64,000 nt of DNA, taken from positions 5,342,001 to 5,406,000 of the forward strand of contig NC_135726.1 in NCBI RefSeq assembly GCF_964656455.1, written 5' to 3'. A program made the position numbers and the translations under genes. A model generated the notes under the pieces. It was given only the letters and a program-made list of their open reading frames with translations. It did not search any database and was not told the DNA's origin. The DNA is from Halichoerus grypus. Taxonomy: Eukaryota > Chordata > Mammalia > Carnivora > Phocidae. Positions 1-11,097 of the stretch are shown piece after piece (position 1 is the stretch's first letter; the number at the start of each line of letters is the position of its first letter).

Positions 1-1202
1 CAGACATGGAGACCTCGGAGACCAACTGATTCGATCCAAAGCTTCACATGCTGGTGTGATGCCAACTCCTGGCTGCTCAATTCCTCACAGCTAGACCAGA
101 CGCATCCTCAAGGAGCAGGGCTGGGGTTTTCAAGGCTTTCGCTGGATTAGGAAGGGGATAGCTGGGTCTTCTTCACAGGGCTCCTGTTGAGCACACAAGC
201 ATGCTCAGAGCCCAAGCCTACATGGCACAGTGGGTGCTCACTATTACAGGGCCCAGGGCCCCAGCCCGTATGTGCAGATATACATGCTATGCAGTGGAAA
301 ATGAATGCATGCACAGTCCTGGAGCTTTCTGACTCAAAGCCAAACAAATTTACACAGGCTCATTTGTCAGCTGCCTAAACCCCCTCCCTCCCAGCCTAGC
401 TCATCCCGCCTCCCAAGTTCCTTAGTTGTTATAAGCTTATCACAGAAGTAAATCAAAATGTTCTCAAGAGGAGAAGAAAAGATAAAAGCAAAAAATGCAA
501 CATCCCCAAGAGAGGAATATTTTTTATAGTTCCACAACTCTAGCAATTCTGTCTTTAAAAAAAATCCATTATTTAATTTTAGTACCATGGAGGTGCTAGT
601 GATGAGTAATGGCTCCTCTTCTACCTTCTAGTATTTCTAAAATATTAATACTGGTTGGATACCTCTCTCCTAAGGGGAAGTAGGACTTGAATCTTTTATA
701 GGCTCCTGAGCCCTGTTCCCATCCTATGAATTTATTCAATTACTACCAATCATATGCTCTGGGTTCTTCAAATTATGTCTGCACCAAAGGATGGGGGCCA
801 CCCAGTGAGGTGGAAAGGGTGAAATAGGTTGCTAAATAATTGCTTTCTCATTATTTTCTTTGTCCAAATCTCTACTCTTTTATTATCCATCAAGACGCAC
901 CTCCTGTCTCTACACTGGACTTGGGATGTGAATCACAAATGGAAGCCACAATGAGACATCCAACTTCTCAGCCTCCAGGGCAGACGTCCATCACGGCTAA
1001 CAACGGTTCATGCATCATTAGTGGCAAATTGTTGGCATTAAGTTTTGAGTACCAAGTCCCAACTGATTTATTCTTACAGGTCATAATGTTGTATGTCTGT
1101 GTATATAGTGTGTGTACGTGTGCATGCTCTCCCTTTACACTTGGGGGACAGGAGAAGAAGGAATGAGGAGACGGTTTCAGAATAAACTAGAAATATGACT
1201 GT
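1..1202. other. Unique intergenic DNA, nothing recognised
   Basis: No repeat family, RNA gene or coding exon is recognisable. ORFs here are at most about 108 codons, lack any domain signature and look like chance. Composition is ordinary, with a pyrimidine-rich patch around 380-410. Confidence 0.5.
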
Positions 1203-1410
1203 AAGTTGTTGTAGCTGCAATTAAGTTTTTTTTTAGATAAAAAATCAGGTGTACTTTTATCCCCTTTACAAAACTGACATATGTACATTAAGTAAAATCT
1301 GGAAAGCAAATCAAAATAAAAGCTAGACGAACAATGTGCTATATATTTCAACTGGATGCTGGATGTTATAACTCTTTTAAAATATCGATGACTTCCCTCC
1401 AGTCTTTTTT
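1203..1410 (+). repeat. Possible ancient dispersed repeat, unnamed
   Basis: The AT-rich stretch ends in CTTCCCTCCAGTCTTTT, a phrase typical of an old mammalian dispersed repeat in which a CAN SINE has landed. A similar AT-rich repeat may underlie 43981-44520. I cannot name the family from memory with certainty. Confidence 0.25.
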
Positions 1411-1660
1411 TTAAAGATTTATTTATTTATTTATATTTATTTATTTATTTATTTTTTGTTTGTTTTTTAAGATTTTATTTATTTATTTATTTGAGAGAAA
1501 GAGAGACAGACAGAGAAACAGCATGAGAGGGGAGAGGGTCAGAGGGAGAAGCAGACTCCCTGCCGAGCAGGGAGCCCGATGTGGGACTCGATCCCAGGAC
1601 TCCGGGATCACGACCTGAGCCGAAGGCAGTTGCTTAACCAACTGAGCCACCCAGGAGCCC
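1411..1660 (-). mobile_element. CAN SINE (tRNA-derived), antisense
   Basis: Reading the minus strand, the element starts with the tRNA-like head (GGGTGGCTCAGTTGG), continues through the GGTCGTGATCCC box-B-like region and the CTTCTCCCTCTGACCCT pyrimidine segment, and ends in an AATAAATAAAATCTT tail. The tail (on + strand, 1411-1490) is unusually long and contains two separate AAGATTT modules, suggesting tail expansion or a second poly(A) tract. No clear target-site duplication was found. Transcription of such elements is by RNA polymerase III and mobilisation is by L1; this copy has many substitutions. Confidence 0.9.
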
Positions 1661-1849
1661 GAAAAGCCCAAGGCCTCCTGGGCCATGCCAACATTATGTT
1701 ATTTAGAAAAAAAAAAACTGATCTAACTGATCTTCACACTGTCAGATGTCGGGATCGGATATCCTGGAGGATTGTAAGGTGGAGAATCATACAAACTATA
1801 AATACTGCAATGCAGAAAAAATATTCCTTGTGTGAATGGCAGTGTTTCT

Positions 1850-2187
1850 TTTCTTTCTTTTTTTTAGAGGGGGAGGGGCAAAGGGGGAGGGAGAGAGAGA
1901 ACCTTAAGCAGGCTCCATATCCAGTGCGGGGATCAATCCCATGGCCCCAAGATCATGACCTGAGGGGTTGGGGGGGTGGGTTGGCCTGGTGATGGGTATT
2001 AAAGAGGGAACGTATTGAATGGAGCACTGGGTGTTATATGCAAACAATGAATCATGGAACACTACATCAAAAACTAATGATGTAAAGTATCGTGATTAAC
2101 ATAACATAATAAAAAAAAAAAAAAGATCATGACCTGAGCCAAAATCAAGAGTCCGATGCTTAACCAACTGAGCCACCCAGGCACCCC
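1850..2187 (-). mobile_element. CAN SINE, antisense, split by an L1 tail
   Basis: The SINE tail and body occupy 1850-1964 and its tRNA-like head resumes at 2139-2187. Between them lies a truncated L1. The SINE has its own target-site duplication: TGAATGGCAGTGTTTCT at 1833-1849 and the copy at 2188-2204 with two mismatches. Rejoining the halves across the L1 gives a normal-length CAN SINE, so the order of events is SINE first, L1 second. Confidence 0.88.
1965..2122 (+). mobile_element. 5'-truncated carnivore L1 3' end nested in a SINE
   Basis: Only about 158 bp of the L1 3'UTR remains: the GGTGATGGGTATTAAAGAGGG, CACTGGGTGTTATA and ACTAATGATGTA landmarks followed by an A-rich tail. It is flanked by a perfect 16-bp duplication, AAGATCATGACCTGAG, at 1949-1964 and 2123-2138, which is SINE sequence. 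This proves insertion into the SINE by target-primed reverse transcription. Confidence 0.92.
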
Positions 2188-2324
2188 TGAATGGCAGCAT
2201 TTCTAATGGAAATATTTTATTCTTTTTGATTTTCCCTCCCCATCTTGTGGGGGCAAGGAACAAATCAGAGAGAGATTGATATTAATTGTCTGCTTTGGGA
2301 CAACTTGCTAGGGGCTTCTCTTGT

Positions 2325-2445
2325 ATTATTATATTATTTTTATAATCTAAAGAGGCATTGCTAGCCCCATTTCACAGAGAAGGAAGTCAAACACTAAACA
2401 GCTGGAGTGGATTTTCCAAGAAGAGCAGTCAAGCAAAGCAAGGCT
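2325..2445 (-). repeat. MIR fragment, antisense
   Basis: The stretch carries the antisense MIR core pattern (GCCCCATTTCACAGAGAAGGAAG ... AACAGCTGGAGTGG), which corresponds to the reverse of the MIR 'GTAAAATGGGG' region. It is diverged, as expected for an old mammalian SINE. Confidence 0.55.
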
Positions 2446-2879
2446 GGTATGATGCAGGGTCGAGTTCTGTTTCTACCACCCCTTAGTGAAGATGCAGAGC
2501 AAGACAGAAAAGGAGCCAGTGATTTAAGTTAGAAGCAGATACAGCAATGAATCAACCAAGTGCCAAAGATAGGAACCCTCAAGCTCTCTGGTTTCTTGTT
2601 CTTAATTTTTTATTACTTTCAGGGGAAGCTCTCTGTTTTTGAACAACACTCTTGCACAGATGAATGGAATACGGAAATTGTGGGAAAATGTCACCGGGAG
2701 ACCCTGCTTGCTTCTACTGGGAATGGAGTCTCATACCCTCCATCCTGCAGAGAACCTGGGGCCAGCACCAAAAAAATAGAGCTCTCCTACCCCAAAGCCG
2801 GAGGAAGAGAATATGAACAATCCTTGTCCTGTGTCCATGTGTGGAGTTCAGAGAACACAGTGGGCAACGTAGAGCTGGG

Positions 2880-3080
2880 GGTTCAAGTTCTCGCTCAGCC
2901 ATGTAATTACCTGTGTGTCAGAGAACACACGACGAATCTCTCTAACCCTCAGCTCCTTCCACTGTAAAATGGGGATAATACCCACGGGGAGGGTCGTTTA
3001 AATATTAAAATAGAGATAATGTAGGTAAAGAGCTGGCACCTGGGCTGGCTTAACATCTGTTAGCAAGGTAGCTATTATCA
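2880..3080 (+). repeat. MIR, sense
   Basis: Typical MIR order is visible: CAGCCATGTAATTACCTGTG, then AATCTCTCTAACCCTCAG, CTGTAAAATGGGGATAATACC and a downstream GAGCTGGCACCTGG segment. The divergence is high. MIRs are ancient tRNA-derived SINEs mobilised by L2. Confidence 0.7.
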
Positions 3081-3313
3081 AGAACACCCTGCCACCTTCT
3101 CTTCAAGCATAACTTCCACATCTCCGTGGATGCTGACTCTACTTCAGTTCACAGCGGCACCTGTCCAGGCAGAAACACTTGGTTCACCAAGCGAGCCAGG
3201 CAGCTAGGTATGTGCCCTTTGACACCAAGATTCCACTTATAACCCCCACGGAAGCCTCCATCTTGGCCAAATATCCCACTAAAAAATACACAGTTTCAAT
3301 GTTCCTTTAAGCG

Positions 3314-3997
3314 ATGGTTTCTGTGGGTTTGGGGGGGATAAAGGCACGTGCACCATTTAAACTCTGCAGGGAAAATCAGACCTCCTCTTGGATGTATTGT
3401 TTCCTCTGTGTGTCATACAGTTCTCAGCCTATCCACGCTTATTGGGCACTAGTTGGGGCAACACTGTACTGGTGTACACATTTTGGGCCAACTAGAAATG
3501 AAGGTCCTCTCAACCTTCCAGAACTCAGCCATGGGGCTGGCTCAGGTGACACACCACACAAATACCCACGCAGTCCCACATTTCCAGCTCCCTGTGAAAC
3601 ACGGCAACACGGAACGGCCAAATCTGGGTCCGTGCAATTAATCACAGGAACTCAGCTCCTGCTACTGCCCTCATTCACATTTCTTCTTTGGGTATGGCTC
3701 TGGGGAAATTACTTTTCTCAGAGCGTGATGTCCTTTTTATATGGGGAGAGAGTTAGAATCACACAAAGCACCATAAGCAAGATCTCATCTTGTGATAATA
3801 GCCAGAAATGTCAAAAAAGCACCGGGATCATTTTGAGCAATTCATCCAAAGGCCACAACTCCAAACAGCTCAAGGAAGAAGACCCTGTACTCCCCCTCTC
3901 CCCCATATTCTCTACAGAGACGAACCCACAGCACCGACCTGACATGTACTGCACACTCAGCATTTACCTGTTGAACACTGTGAGCACACACGGGTGA
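3314..3997 (+). other. Long open frame of 227 codons, probably not a gene
   Basis: This is the longest open frame outside the recognised repeats. The ATG has G at -3 and G at +4, an acceptable Kozak context. The translation shows one hydrophobic stretch near residues 116-130 but no domain, signal or family that I recognise. Part of the frame (about 3665-3725) looks like a degenerate MIR (GGGGAAATTACTTTTCTCAGAG). No promoter or polyadenylation arrangement supports expression. I think it is a chance ORF, listed because of its length. Confidence 0.15.
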
Positions 3998-4230
3998 AGG
4001 AGGAACGCTGTGGACACACCAGACGCCATGCCCGTATTTGCAGTTTCATTTCCAAGGGTTTAGGGGCCCGAGGAAAGGCTCTCCCCTGAGCGTGTAGCAG
4101 GCGCTGCACCAGGTGCTGTGAGTAACTCAACAGCGACTGAGCAGTCAGTGCTGACGGGTGCTGGGCTTGCTGCGTCGTGTGCATTTCCCGTCCCCTTTGA
4201 CCTTCACATTAATCCCATATGCTTTTCTAT

Positions 4231-4457
4231 CTATCTTTTTAAAAAAGATTTATTTGAGAGAGAGAGAGAGAGAGAGAGAGAAAGATCACGTGAGTGTGAG
4301 TGGAGGAGGGGAGAGGGAGAGAGGGAGGAAGAGAAGCAGACCCCCTACTGAGTGTGGAGCCTGTCTTGGGGCTCAGTCTCATGACCCTGAGATCATGACC
4401 TGACCTGAAATCAAGAGTTGGAGGCTTAACCATCCAACTGTGCCACCCAGGCACCCC
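4231..4457 (-). mobile_element. CAN SINE with (GA)n-expanded segment, antisense
   Basis: The minus strand shows the GGTGCCTGGGTGGCACAG head, then GGTCATGATCTCAGGGTCATGAGA and an AAATCTTTTTT tail. The CT-rich segment has expanded: on the + strand (GA)n runs at 4255-4281. A short duplication of CTTTTCTAT-like sequence (4222-4230 and 4460-4468) is a plausible target-site duplication. Confidence 0.88.
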
Positions 4458-4483
4458 CGCCTTTCTATGTTTTTTTTTTTTTT

Positions 4484-4760
4484 GTCATCAAATAAACTCT
4501 ATGAAGCAGGTGGCTTTATCATCCCCATTTTACAGAATGGGGACCTGAGTCACAGATCGTTGAAGAATTTTGACCAAGTTCCCCTAAGACTGCATCAGCA
4601 GCAGCCTAGATGAAACATGAGCACCTATGATTTATTACAAGATTATGTCCCAGTGGTGCTAAACACTTAAAATGTCTTATCTCATGCGACCCTCCCCAAA
4701 ACTTTACGAGGTAGATTCTTACTATCTCCATATTACATGCAAAAATCCTGAGGCTTAGGC
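4484..4760 (-). repeat. Two antisense MIR fragments
   Basis: At 4484-4590 the sequence reads ATCATCCCCATTTTACAGAATGGGGACCTGAG ... TTGACCAAG, a classic antisense MIR core. A second, more diverged copy follows at about 4640-4760 (CTTATCTCATGCGACCC ... TATCTCCATATTACATGC). Both are fossils with no coding capacity. Confidence 0.65.
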
Positions 4761-4829
4761 AGGATAGCAAATCTTCCCTGAGGATCACTTAAGCTTTTCT
4801 GCCCTTTGAACCTTTTCTCTGAATCACTA

Positions 4830-5230
4830 CATTCAGCAATCGGATCTATAATTTGCAAAGAGATTAACCAAATAAGAATATTCCTACCCAAACCTGCCCT
4901 TTAGGTGACCAAAATGAGTAGACTGAGAAATGGTCAGGGCACTTGTTTGGGCCAGCTTAGTAATTATGTAGTAACAAAGGAGATTCAATCAATTACTTAG
5001 CAATTAGCCATTATGAGAAGATGGGGGGGAAAATCCAATTGACTGGTAGAGCAGGAAGCATTTTAAATGTCACCACAGTGAGAGAAATATTTGCAGATTT
5101 GTCTTCATAATGGTTAACTAATTGCAATCTTCAAATTTTATTGCCTTGGAAAAATAATTCATGAGATGGAGTGGTAACACTTGGGGCTATTTCTCCTTTG
5201 TCTTAGTTAGCATCAAAGGGAGGCATGCAA
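4830..5230. other. Repeat-free AT-rich block, candidate regulatory DNA
   Basis: No repeat is recognisable here. The block is rich in TAAT/ATTA cores (for example AGTAATTATG, CAATTAGCCATTATG, AACTAATTGC, ATAATTCATGAG), the kind of density seen in homeodomain-bound mammalian enhancers. This is a compositional impression only; conservation cannot be assessed from one genome. Confidence 0.25.
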
Positions 5231-5289
5231 ATCAATCAATTCCTATAATCTAGGAAGACCCCCTCCTAAGGAACAGCCTCCTTGAGGTA

Positions 5290-5400
5290 CGGTCAGTGTT
5301 CTAGTCATCATTTTATCATCTCTATGTATCTGGTACAATGTGGGGACATACGGTAGGTGCTCAAGACGTGCTGGATAAATTGAATTAAAGTTGAACAGAA
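5290..5400 (+). repeat. L2 3' end fragment
   Basis: The text CTATGTATCTGGTACAATG ... GGTAGGTGCTCAAGACGTGCTGGATAAATTGAATT matches the terminal part of the L2 LINE (normally '...AGTAGGTGCTCAATAAATATTTGTTGAATGAA'). It is diverged. Confidence 0.55.
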
Positions 5401-6840
5401 ATGCTGGCATCTGTCCCCCCAACACTGAGTTCCCCTCAAGTGAAATTCTAGAGCTGTGTATGCAGTTATAACTGTAGGGAAGGTTGGTAGCTGTAGATTA
5501 CCTAGCAGACTACCCACCCCTTCCGGTATCAGCCCTCCCACCTGCCCCACGACAGTCAGCTAATGCCACATCAGTGTGCCATGACCCCACCCACAAAGGG
5601 ATGTGCCTCTGGCCAAACTGAACCTATCTGGCCTTCGACAGCATCATTTATGGGCATTTGCCCAATGTTGGATCAAACATTATTCTCCCCAGGCTTTTCT
5701 TCGAGAGCTCGTGGGGGTGGGGGAGGGTTTTCGCCTTTGGTGATGATGCTAGGAGGCGGTTTGTGCTGTTGGGAGAAAGTCTGTACAGAAGGAATGAGGC
5801 CACCATACAAAGGGGGAGCAGAAAGAGTAATTCTTTGAATCTGGGACCCAGCTGGTCTAAAGCCAGATGCACCCTTGGATTTCCTGGGTATGGGGGTCAA
5901 AAAATACCCTTTTGCTCCAGCTATCTGAATGTGCTTCTGTCACACACAACCTCTCAGTCCTGATGAACAGAACCCCTTTCTACCCTACTGTAGTTACTTT
6001 TGTTCCAGCTTGTTAGTTTGGGAGCAACCAAAAAAAGAAAGAACCAGAGGTTGAGAAGAGAATTTGGAAGGAGGCTATAGAGGAGGGTTCAAACTTTGAG
6101 ATAAGACTTGGGGAACTCCCAGGGAAGCTGAGTGCCAAGCAATCCTGCTCAAAAGGAGATATCCTGCAGGAGGGGCTGGAGGTGTGGGCTTGCAGCTCGG
6201 TGTCTGGGGTTCCAGAAGGACACAGGAAGCAGGAAACCACAGAGGCCGAAAGTCAGAAAGGGCCCTCAAATTAGGATGGGACGCGCACACACATACACAC
6301 ACACACACGCATAACGCAGGTTTTCATGTCACCTGTCACAAAACAGCAACAACAAAAAAATGACTTAATTTTGTTGAAACAGAGAATTATGTTCTTTTCT
6401 AAAGATTCTATCAAGCATAGCTAATGAGAATGGAAAATGCACCATGCTGTATCACTAATGCAAGATGAGTAAATGTCAGCGAGCTTCGATGATGAGATTC
6501 CATCCCTAGAGTGGAAGTTAAAAACACAGGTTCACCAATGGCCTTGCTCCAAACTTCCCTGGCCCTCAAGGTCTTGGTCAGTGGTATGCAAACCCACTCC
6601 GACAAACAAGGGAAAGAAAAGATGGTAGCATGTCAGGCAGCCAAAGAAGGCACTGTAAACTATAATAATTGCTTGTAAAATTTTATGTTTGGTCATTAAT
6701 CTTAACCACCTCAATTTCTAAAAAGAAAGATTCATACTCTTTTTAAATAGACAAAATTTGAGTTTATGGGAAATTTAATAATATTCATGCTGATGCAATA
6801 AGAAATTCCAAAAGTCTTAAATTTGTTGCAGACTTTGGAG
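5401..6840. other. Unique intergenic DNA with one (CA)n tract
   Basis: No gene or repeat family is recognised apart from a short (CA)n microsatellite at 6284-6309. ORFs overlap one another on both strands and none has a recognisable domain. Confidence 0.45.
6284..6309. repeat. (CA)n microsatellite
   Basis: An imperfect CA dinucleotide run interrupted by CG and TA steps. Confidence 0.9.
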
Positions 6841-6844
6841 TGGA

Positions 6845-6990
6845 GGCAGCCTGTTGTAGTCGCAAGAGGACAGGACTGAGAGTCAGACCCGTGGCTGGAG
6901 CAAGCAGGTCCCAGAATCTCTCTGAGCTGCAATTTCCTTATCCAGGAGATGGGGGTGGTGCCCTCTTTGCAAAACCACAAGGATAGAAAA
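6845..6990 (+). repeat. MIR, sense
   Basis: The stretch shows GGACTGAGAGTCAGACCCGTGG, then AATCTCTCTGAGCTGCAATTTCCTTATCCAGGAGATGGGGGTGGTG, the MIR central core with moderate divergence. Confidence 0.65.
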
Positions 6991-7264
6991 GAATGCAGCA
7001 AAGTTCACAGAGGCGTGTGGCCTGGCATGCAGGCAGCGGCCCTCCATGAAAGAGCTGTAAACATCCCTCCAGAACATTTTCCAAACATCAAGAATCAGAT
7101 CATGATCGCCTCTCTCCCCTTCTACCAGTGCAGCTCTGGGCTGAACCCCATCACTTGCAGAACCTGAATGACTGCAATGCCCCCTGGCCCACCCCTTCCC
7201 CTCTCCCCACGGTGGTCTACTCTCCGTCCACCAGCCAGAGAGATTCTGTAAAGACACACTGGAT

Positions 7265-7765
7265 CTGAAAACCCTCCTGGGTGTGGTTTTCTCTCTCAGC
7301 TAGAATAAAAGCCAGAGTCCTTCTGGTGGGCTACAAGGCCTTCCGTGATGGGGCCACACCTCTTCTCCTGTCCCACATCCCCTTGCTCTCTCTCTTCCAG
7401 TCCCCCCCTCAGCTTCCCTGCTGTTTCCAGAACATTCCACACTCCTATCCCAGGCTTTTGCTCCCTTTTGTCCCTCTATCTAGGATGCTTGCTCCTGAGG
7501 TAGACGTGGGCTTGCACTTGCCCCATCAGGTGTTATCCCTGAAAATGCTTTAAGACTGCAACCCGCACCCAATCTCTCACCTTTGGTTCTCCATACCCCC
7601 TGTCAAGACCCTTCTTAGCCACTGGCGTACCATATATTTTATTAACTTTTATTTGTTGACCTCCCTTTGCAGAAAGCAGACTCTAAGAGGGCAGGATTGG
7701 TCTGTTCTGGTCACTGCTGTATCCACAAAGTCTACAGCAACCTTCATCAGCGCTCAGTGCATTCT
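7265..7765 (+). repeat. L2 LINE 3' region, sense
   Basis: About 500 bp follow the L2 3' pattern: CTACAAGGCCTTCCGTGATGGGGCC, CTCCTGTCCCACATCCCCTTGC, CTCCATACCCCCTGTC and TAAGAGGGCAGGATTGGTCTGTTCTGGTCACTGCTGTATCC. L2 is an ancient LINE; this copy is 5'-truncated and carries no open reverse-transcriptase frame. Confidence 0.7.
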
Positions 7766-8369
7766 TGCTAATTGGAGACATCTGCCACCAAACTCCCCCA
7801 GACAGGGGAGCTCCCAGCTGCAAATCACCTCTCCTGGGCTGCAGAAACTGTCCCGCTCACCCTGTCAGAGATTTCCCCTGCCGGCACACCCCATAGGCCC
7901 CGAGGCTTCAGGCTGAGCTCTCTCTGATCAGGACAGGAGAAGAAGATGGTGGAATCAGAGCATTGGGGTTTGCCCCAAGCCACAGCTTGCTCTCTGAGAA
8001 AGGGGTAGTGGGTCCTACTGAAGCTGGCATTTGAAAAAATTCAACAAGAAACATATAAATGCCAGGTTCATGAAGGTGCTGTGGTAATATGAATGGCCTT
8101 CTTTCTTCAAATGATTGTTGTAAGGATTAAATAGATACATGCTTATGAAATCATAGGGTACAACTTTTGCTTAAAATCTCCATCTCCCTGTTTATCCTTC
8201 TTGTCCTTCACCGGGGCTGCCATCCCTTATGCTCTGGCCCCGTGTTCCCCACCAAACTCGTCCTCCTGGGGTCCCAGACTTCCAAGACAAGTTTTGATTT
8301 TCCTAGGTTACAATGAGCCCATCTGACAACTTTAGCACTGAGAAATTTAATTTCTTGTAACTCTTAATC
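7766..8369. other. Unique intergenic DNA
   Basis: No gene is recognised. A weak MIR-like patch (GTTGTAAGGATTAAATAGATACATGC) lies at about 8115-8140. Confidence 0.4.
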
Positions 8370-8544
8370 CAGTGGTTCTCAACCCTGACTATACATTCGG
8401 ATCTTCTGCAGAGTTGTACAAGACAACAAATGTACAAGACACAGCTCAGAGGATCTGGTGTACTATCAGTGGAGTGGGGCTTGGGTGCCAGGATTTTTCT
8501 AGAATCTGAGTGATTCTAGGGTGCTGTCAGATTCAGAAGCACTG
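8370..8544 (+). mobile_element. hAT-type nonautonomous DNA transposon fossil
   Basis: The element opens with CAGTGGTTCTCAACCCTG and closes with CAGAAGCACTG, which are imperfect terminal inverted repeats of the hAT-Charlie (MER5-like) class. It is about 175 bp long and contains no coding sequence. The flanking 8-bp duplication is not clear. Subfamily name is uncertain. Confidence 0.6.
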
Positions 8545-9892
8545 TTGTTATCCCTTCCAGGAAAGGCAATTAGATGTAAGTGGGGCCTCTTGGAGACAAG
8601 TCACCTTAATACAGAACTTTTTCCAAACGTGAAGAATTGAAGGCATTATGGAGGCAGCTTATTGGCCTTTCTGCTTCATTCAAAGCATCCCTAAAATGTG
8701 TTTGTCCAGCTACCAATATGCAAAGGCAGTGTGAAGGCAAATGTTGGGTCAACGATAGACACACTGGTGTTGGTGGAGTCCACCTCGATGCCCACAGATC
8801 CATGTGAGTCTCTGAAGAGTCTGAGGCCACAATGACCACTCAGAAGAACAGTGGGAAGAGTCAGGCTCTTGCTGAGTGCTCAAGAAAAACCTGGAGGCAT
8901 ATTTCACCCACCTGCCCCATGAATGTACTTGGGACAGCATGCTTATGTGCATGTAATAGACATGCATGAGATCATAAGAAACATACATGTGATTAATATT
9001 TTAGTTGGTATATATCTTCTGGATGTACTCTGGGTCTTTTTTTTTTTTTTAAATCAACTATGACCTGAATCAAGAAAATACACTCTTCAATGTTATTCAA
9101 CAAAAGACAGAAACAAAACAATGATGACCACAACAAAACACAGAACAGGAGAAGCTAAAACGTGGGAGGAAGATCATGAAGCTGTCCTGAGAAGTCCAAC
9201 AAATACGAGGACTTTCAAAATAAGATAATCCAATCTTAAAAGCACTAATTTCATGACTAAATGCTATTTTATTGGAAAAAAAAAAAAGAACGGCTCTAAG
9301 GTATAATTTCCTTTCTTCTACAAGACAGTGCAGGAACAAAAGGGAGATGATACTTGGTTTCCAGACATATTCCATGGAGAAGATGGGAGACTCTCAGGGC
9401 ACACATGGAGGGAGATGGCAGGGGATCAGGGAAAATGTGTCAGATGCATGAATCAGGCCATGAGCGCTAGGGAAAAAGGAGGAACTGGACGTTCTGAGCT
9501 GTTGCCATTTACGATCCTGTTCCTGGTAATTAAACCAAACAACTGTGCCTGCTTATTTTATTGATTATTCTTGTTCTTGTTATGATAACCTGCAAAACAT
9601 TTCCAGAAATAGGCCGGGTCAATGTGTAAGTGGTAGACATAGGATTACCTCAACAGTTTAGAGGATACAAGTGGGAATATAGCATATTTAGGACGATTCC
9701 TTAGCTGAAGGGATATTGTTCCAAAACCATTCAGAGAAATAAAACCACCTGTAGAATTTAAAATTCTCCAGAAAATACAGTGTTTGGCATCAAGTGTGAC
9801 AAACTGATCTTGAGGTCTTCCCCCTTTATTTACTCTAGAATCTTTAAAAAGATCTGTTTGGGCACGTAGTTGATGATTTCTATAGCAACACA
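8545..9892. other. Unique intergenic DNA with A/T homopolymers
   Basis: No gene is recognised. T14 at about 9038-9051 and an A12 run near 9276-9287 are simple tracts without an attached recognisable element. Confidence 0.4.
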
Positions 9893-10018
9893 GCAGCTAA
9901 CTGAGAGATTGCTATGTGCCAGGTGATGGGTTAGGTGCTTCACATTCATTCCTTCTCTTCTCAGACCAAGCTTTTGAGTTATTATTTTTATTTTGTTTTC
10001 CCATTAAGAATTTGATAG
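9893..10018 (-). repeat. MIR left half, antisense, interrupted by the full-length L1
   Basis: GCTATGTGCCAGGTGATGGGTTAGGTGCTTCACATTCATTCC is a clear antisense MIR core. It stops at the L1 junction and continues after the L1 at 17139. The last 13 bases (10006-10018) are the L1 target-site duplication. Confidence 0.7.
10006..10018. repeat. L1 target-site duplication, left copy
   Basis: AAGAATTTGATAG, identical to 17126-17138, marks the left boundary of the L1 insertion. Confidence 0.92.
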
Positions 10019-10031
10019 CGGGAGGAGGAGC

Positions 10032-10041
10032 AAGATGGCGG
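10032..10041 (+). promoter_or_regulatory. YY1-like site at L1 start
   Basis: AAGATGGCGG lies 13 bases inside the L1 5' end, matching the known placement of the YY1 element that directs accurate L1 initiation. Function is inferred from family knowledge. Confidence 0.65.
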
Positions 10042-11097
10042 AGGAGTAGGAGAACTAAATTTCATCTGGTCCCAGGAATTCAGCTAGAAAGGTATCAAAC
10101 CTTCTGAAGATCAAAGAAAAGAAGAGCAGCAACTCTCTGAACAGAAAAGCGACCACTTTCTGGAAGGTAAGACTTGCGGAGAAGTGAATCTGAGGCACTA
10201 TTCGGGAGGATAGACGGCGGGGGAGGGGCCTCCATCAGCCACTACTGGCAAGTGATAGAGCGGCGGAGCACAAAATTGGAACTTTTAGAATCTGCTCCAC
10301 TGAGGAACGTCGCTCCAGTGGCTAAGGGGGGGGGGTGGAACCCTCGCTGGGACAGTGTGGTCTCAGGACCCTCGGGGTCACAGAAAGACCGGGGGTGCCT
10401 GAGTGCCGCAGAGCTCCCAGGTATCGGAGCGGGGAAGCCGGCTGCAGAGACGGAGCCGAGGGGTGAGCTCTCAGCTTGGGGTTGCCATAAACCGTGATCC
10501 GCGGCACAGTCGGGCCACTGCTCCTCCAGCAGGGACCCAACAAGTGGCAGATCTGGGGAGACTCACCTTCTTCCCCCGGGAGGAGAGATGCGGGAGCGCA
10601 CCGCGGGGATCTGCTGGGTTTGGAGACTCCACACGGGGTCGGGTGCAAGATAGAAACGCTCGGTCACAGGCCGGGTGAGCGTGGAGTGTGGCCGGAGACC
10701 GGGGAGATGGGAGTGACTGACGGCTTTTCTCTGGGGGCTCACTGAGGAGCGGGACCCCGAGTTCTCGGCTCCTCCGGGGCGGAGACTGGGAGGCCGCCAT
10801 TTTCACTCTCCGCCTCCAAAGCTGTACTGAAAGCTTGCAGGGAACAAAAGCTCCGGAGAGCAAACCCGAGCAGATTACTTAGCCCGGACCAGGCAAGGGC
10901 GGGGCAATTCCGCCTCCGGCAAAGACATTTGGGAACCACGGCAACAGGCCCCTCCCCCAGAAGATCAGCGAGAACAGCCAGCCAAGACCAGGTTTACTGA
11001 TCAGTGAGAACGGCAGGACTCCAGAGCTAGGGGAATACTGCACAGAGAATTCATGGCTTTTCCCCCCTTATTCTTTAGTCTTTCAAAGTTAATTTTT

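Noticed and set aside
1483..1686. Short frames beginning or ending in WVAQLVKQLPSAQ-type peptide (also at 24246, 41555, 44163)
   Set aside because: This peptide is a translation of the CAN SINE head and recurs at each SINE.
10174..10939. Several overlapping frames on both strands at the L1 start
   Set aside because: High GC content of the L1 5'UTR reduces stop codons; no domain resemblance, and the region is noncoding in the L1 family.
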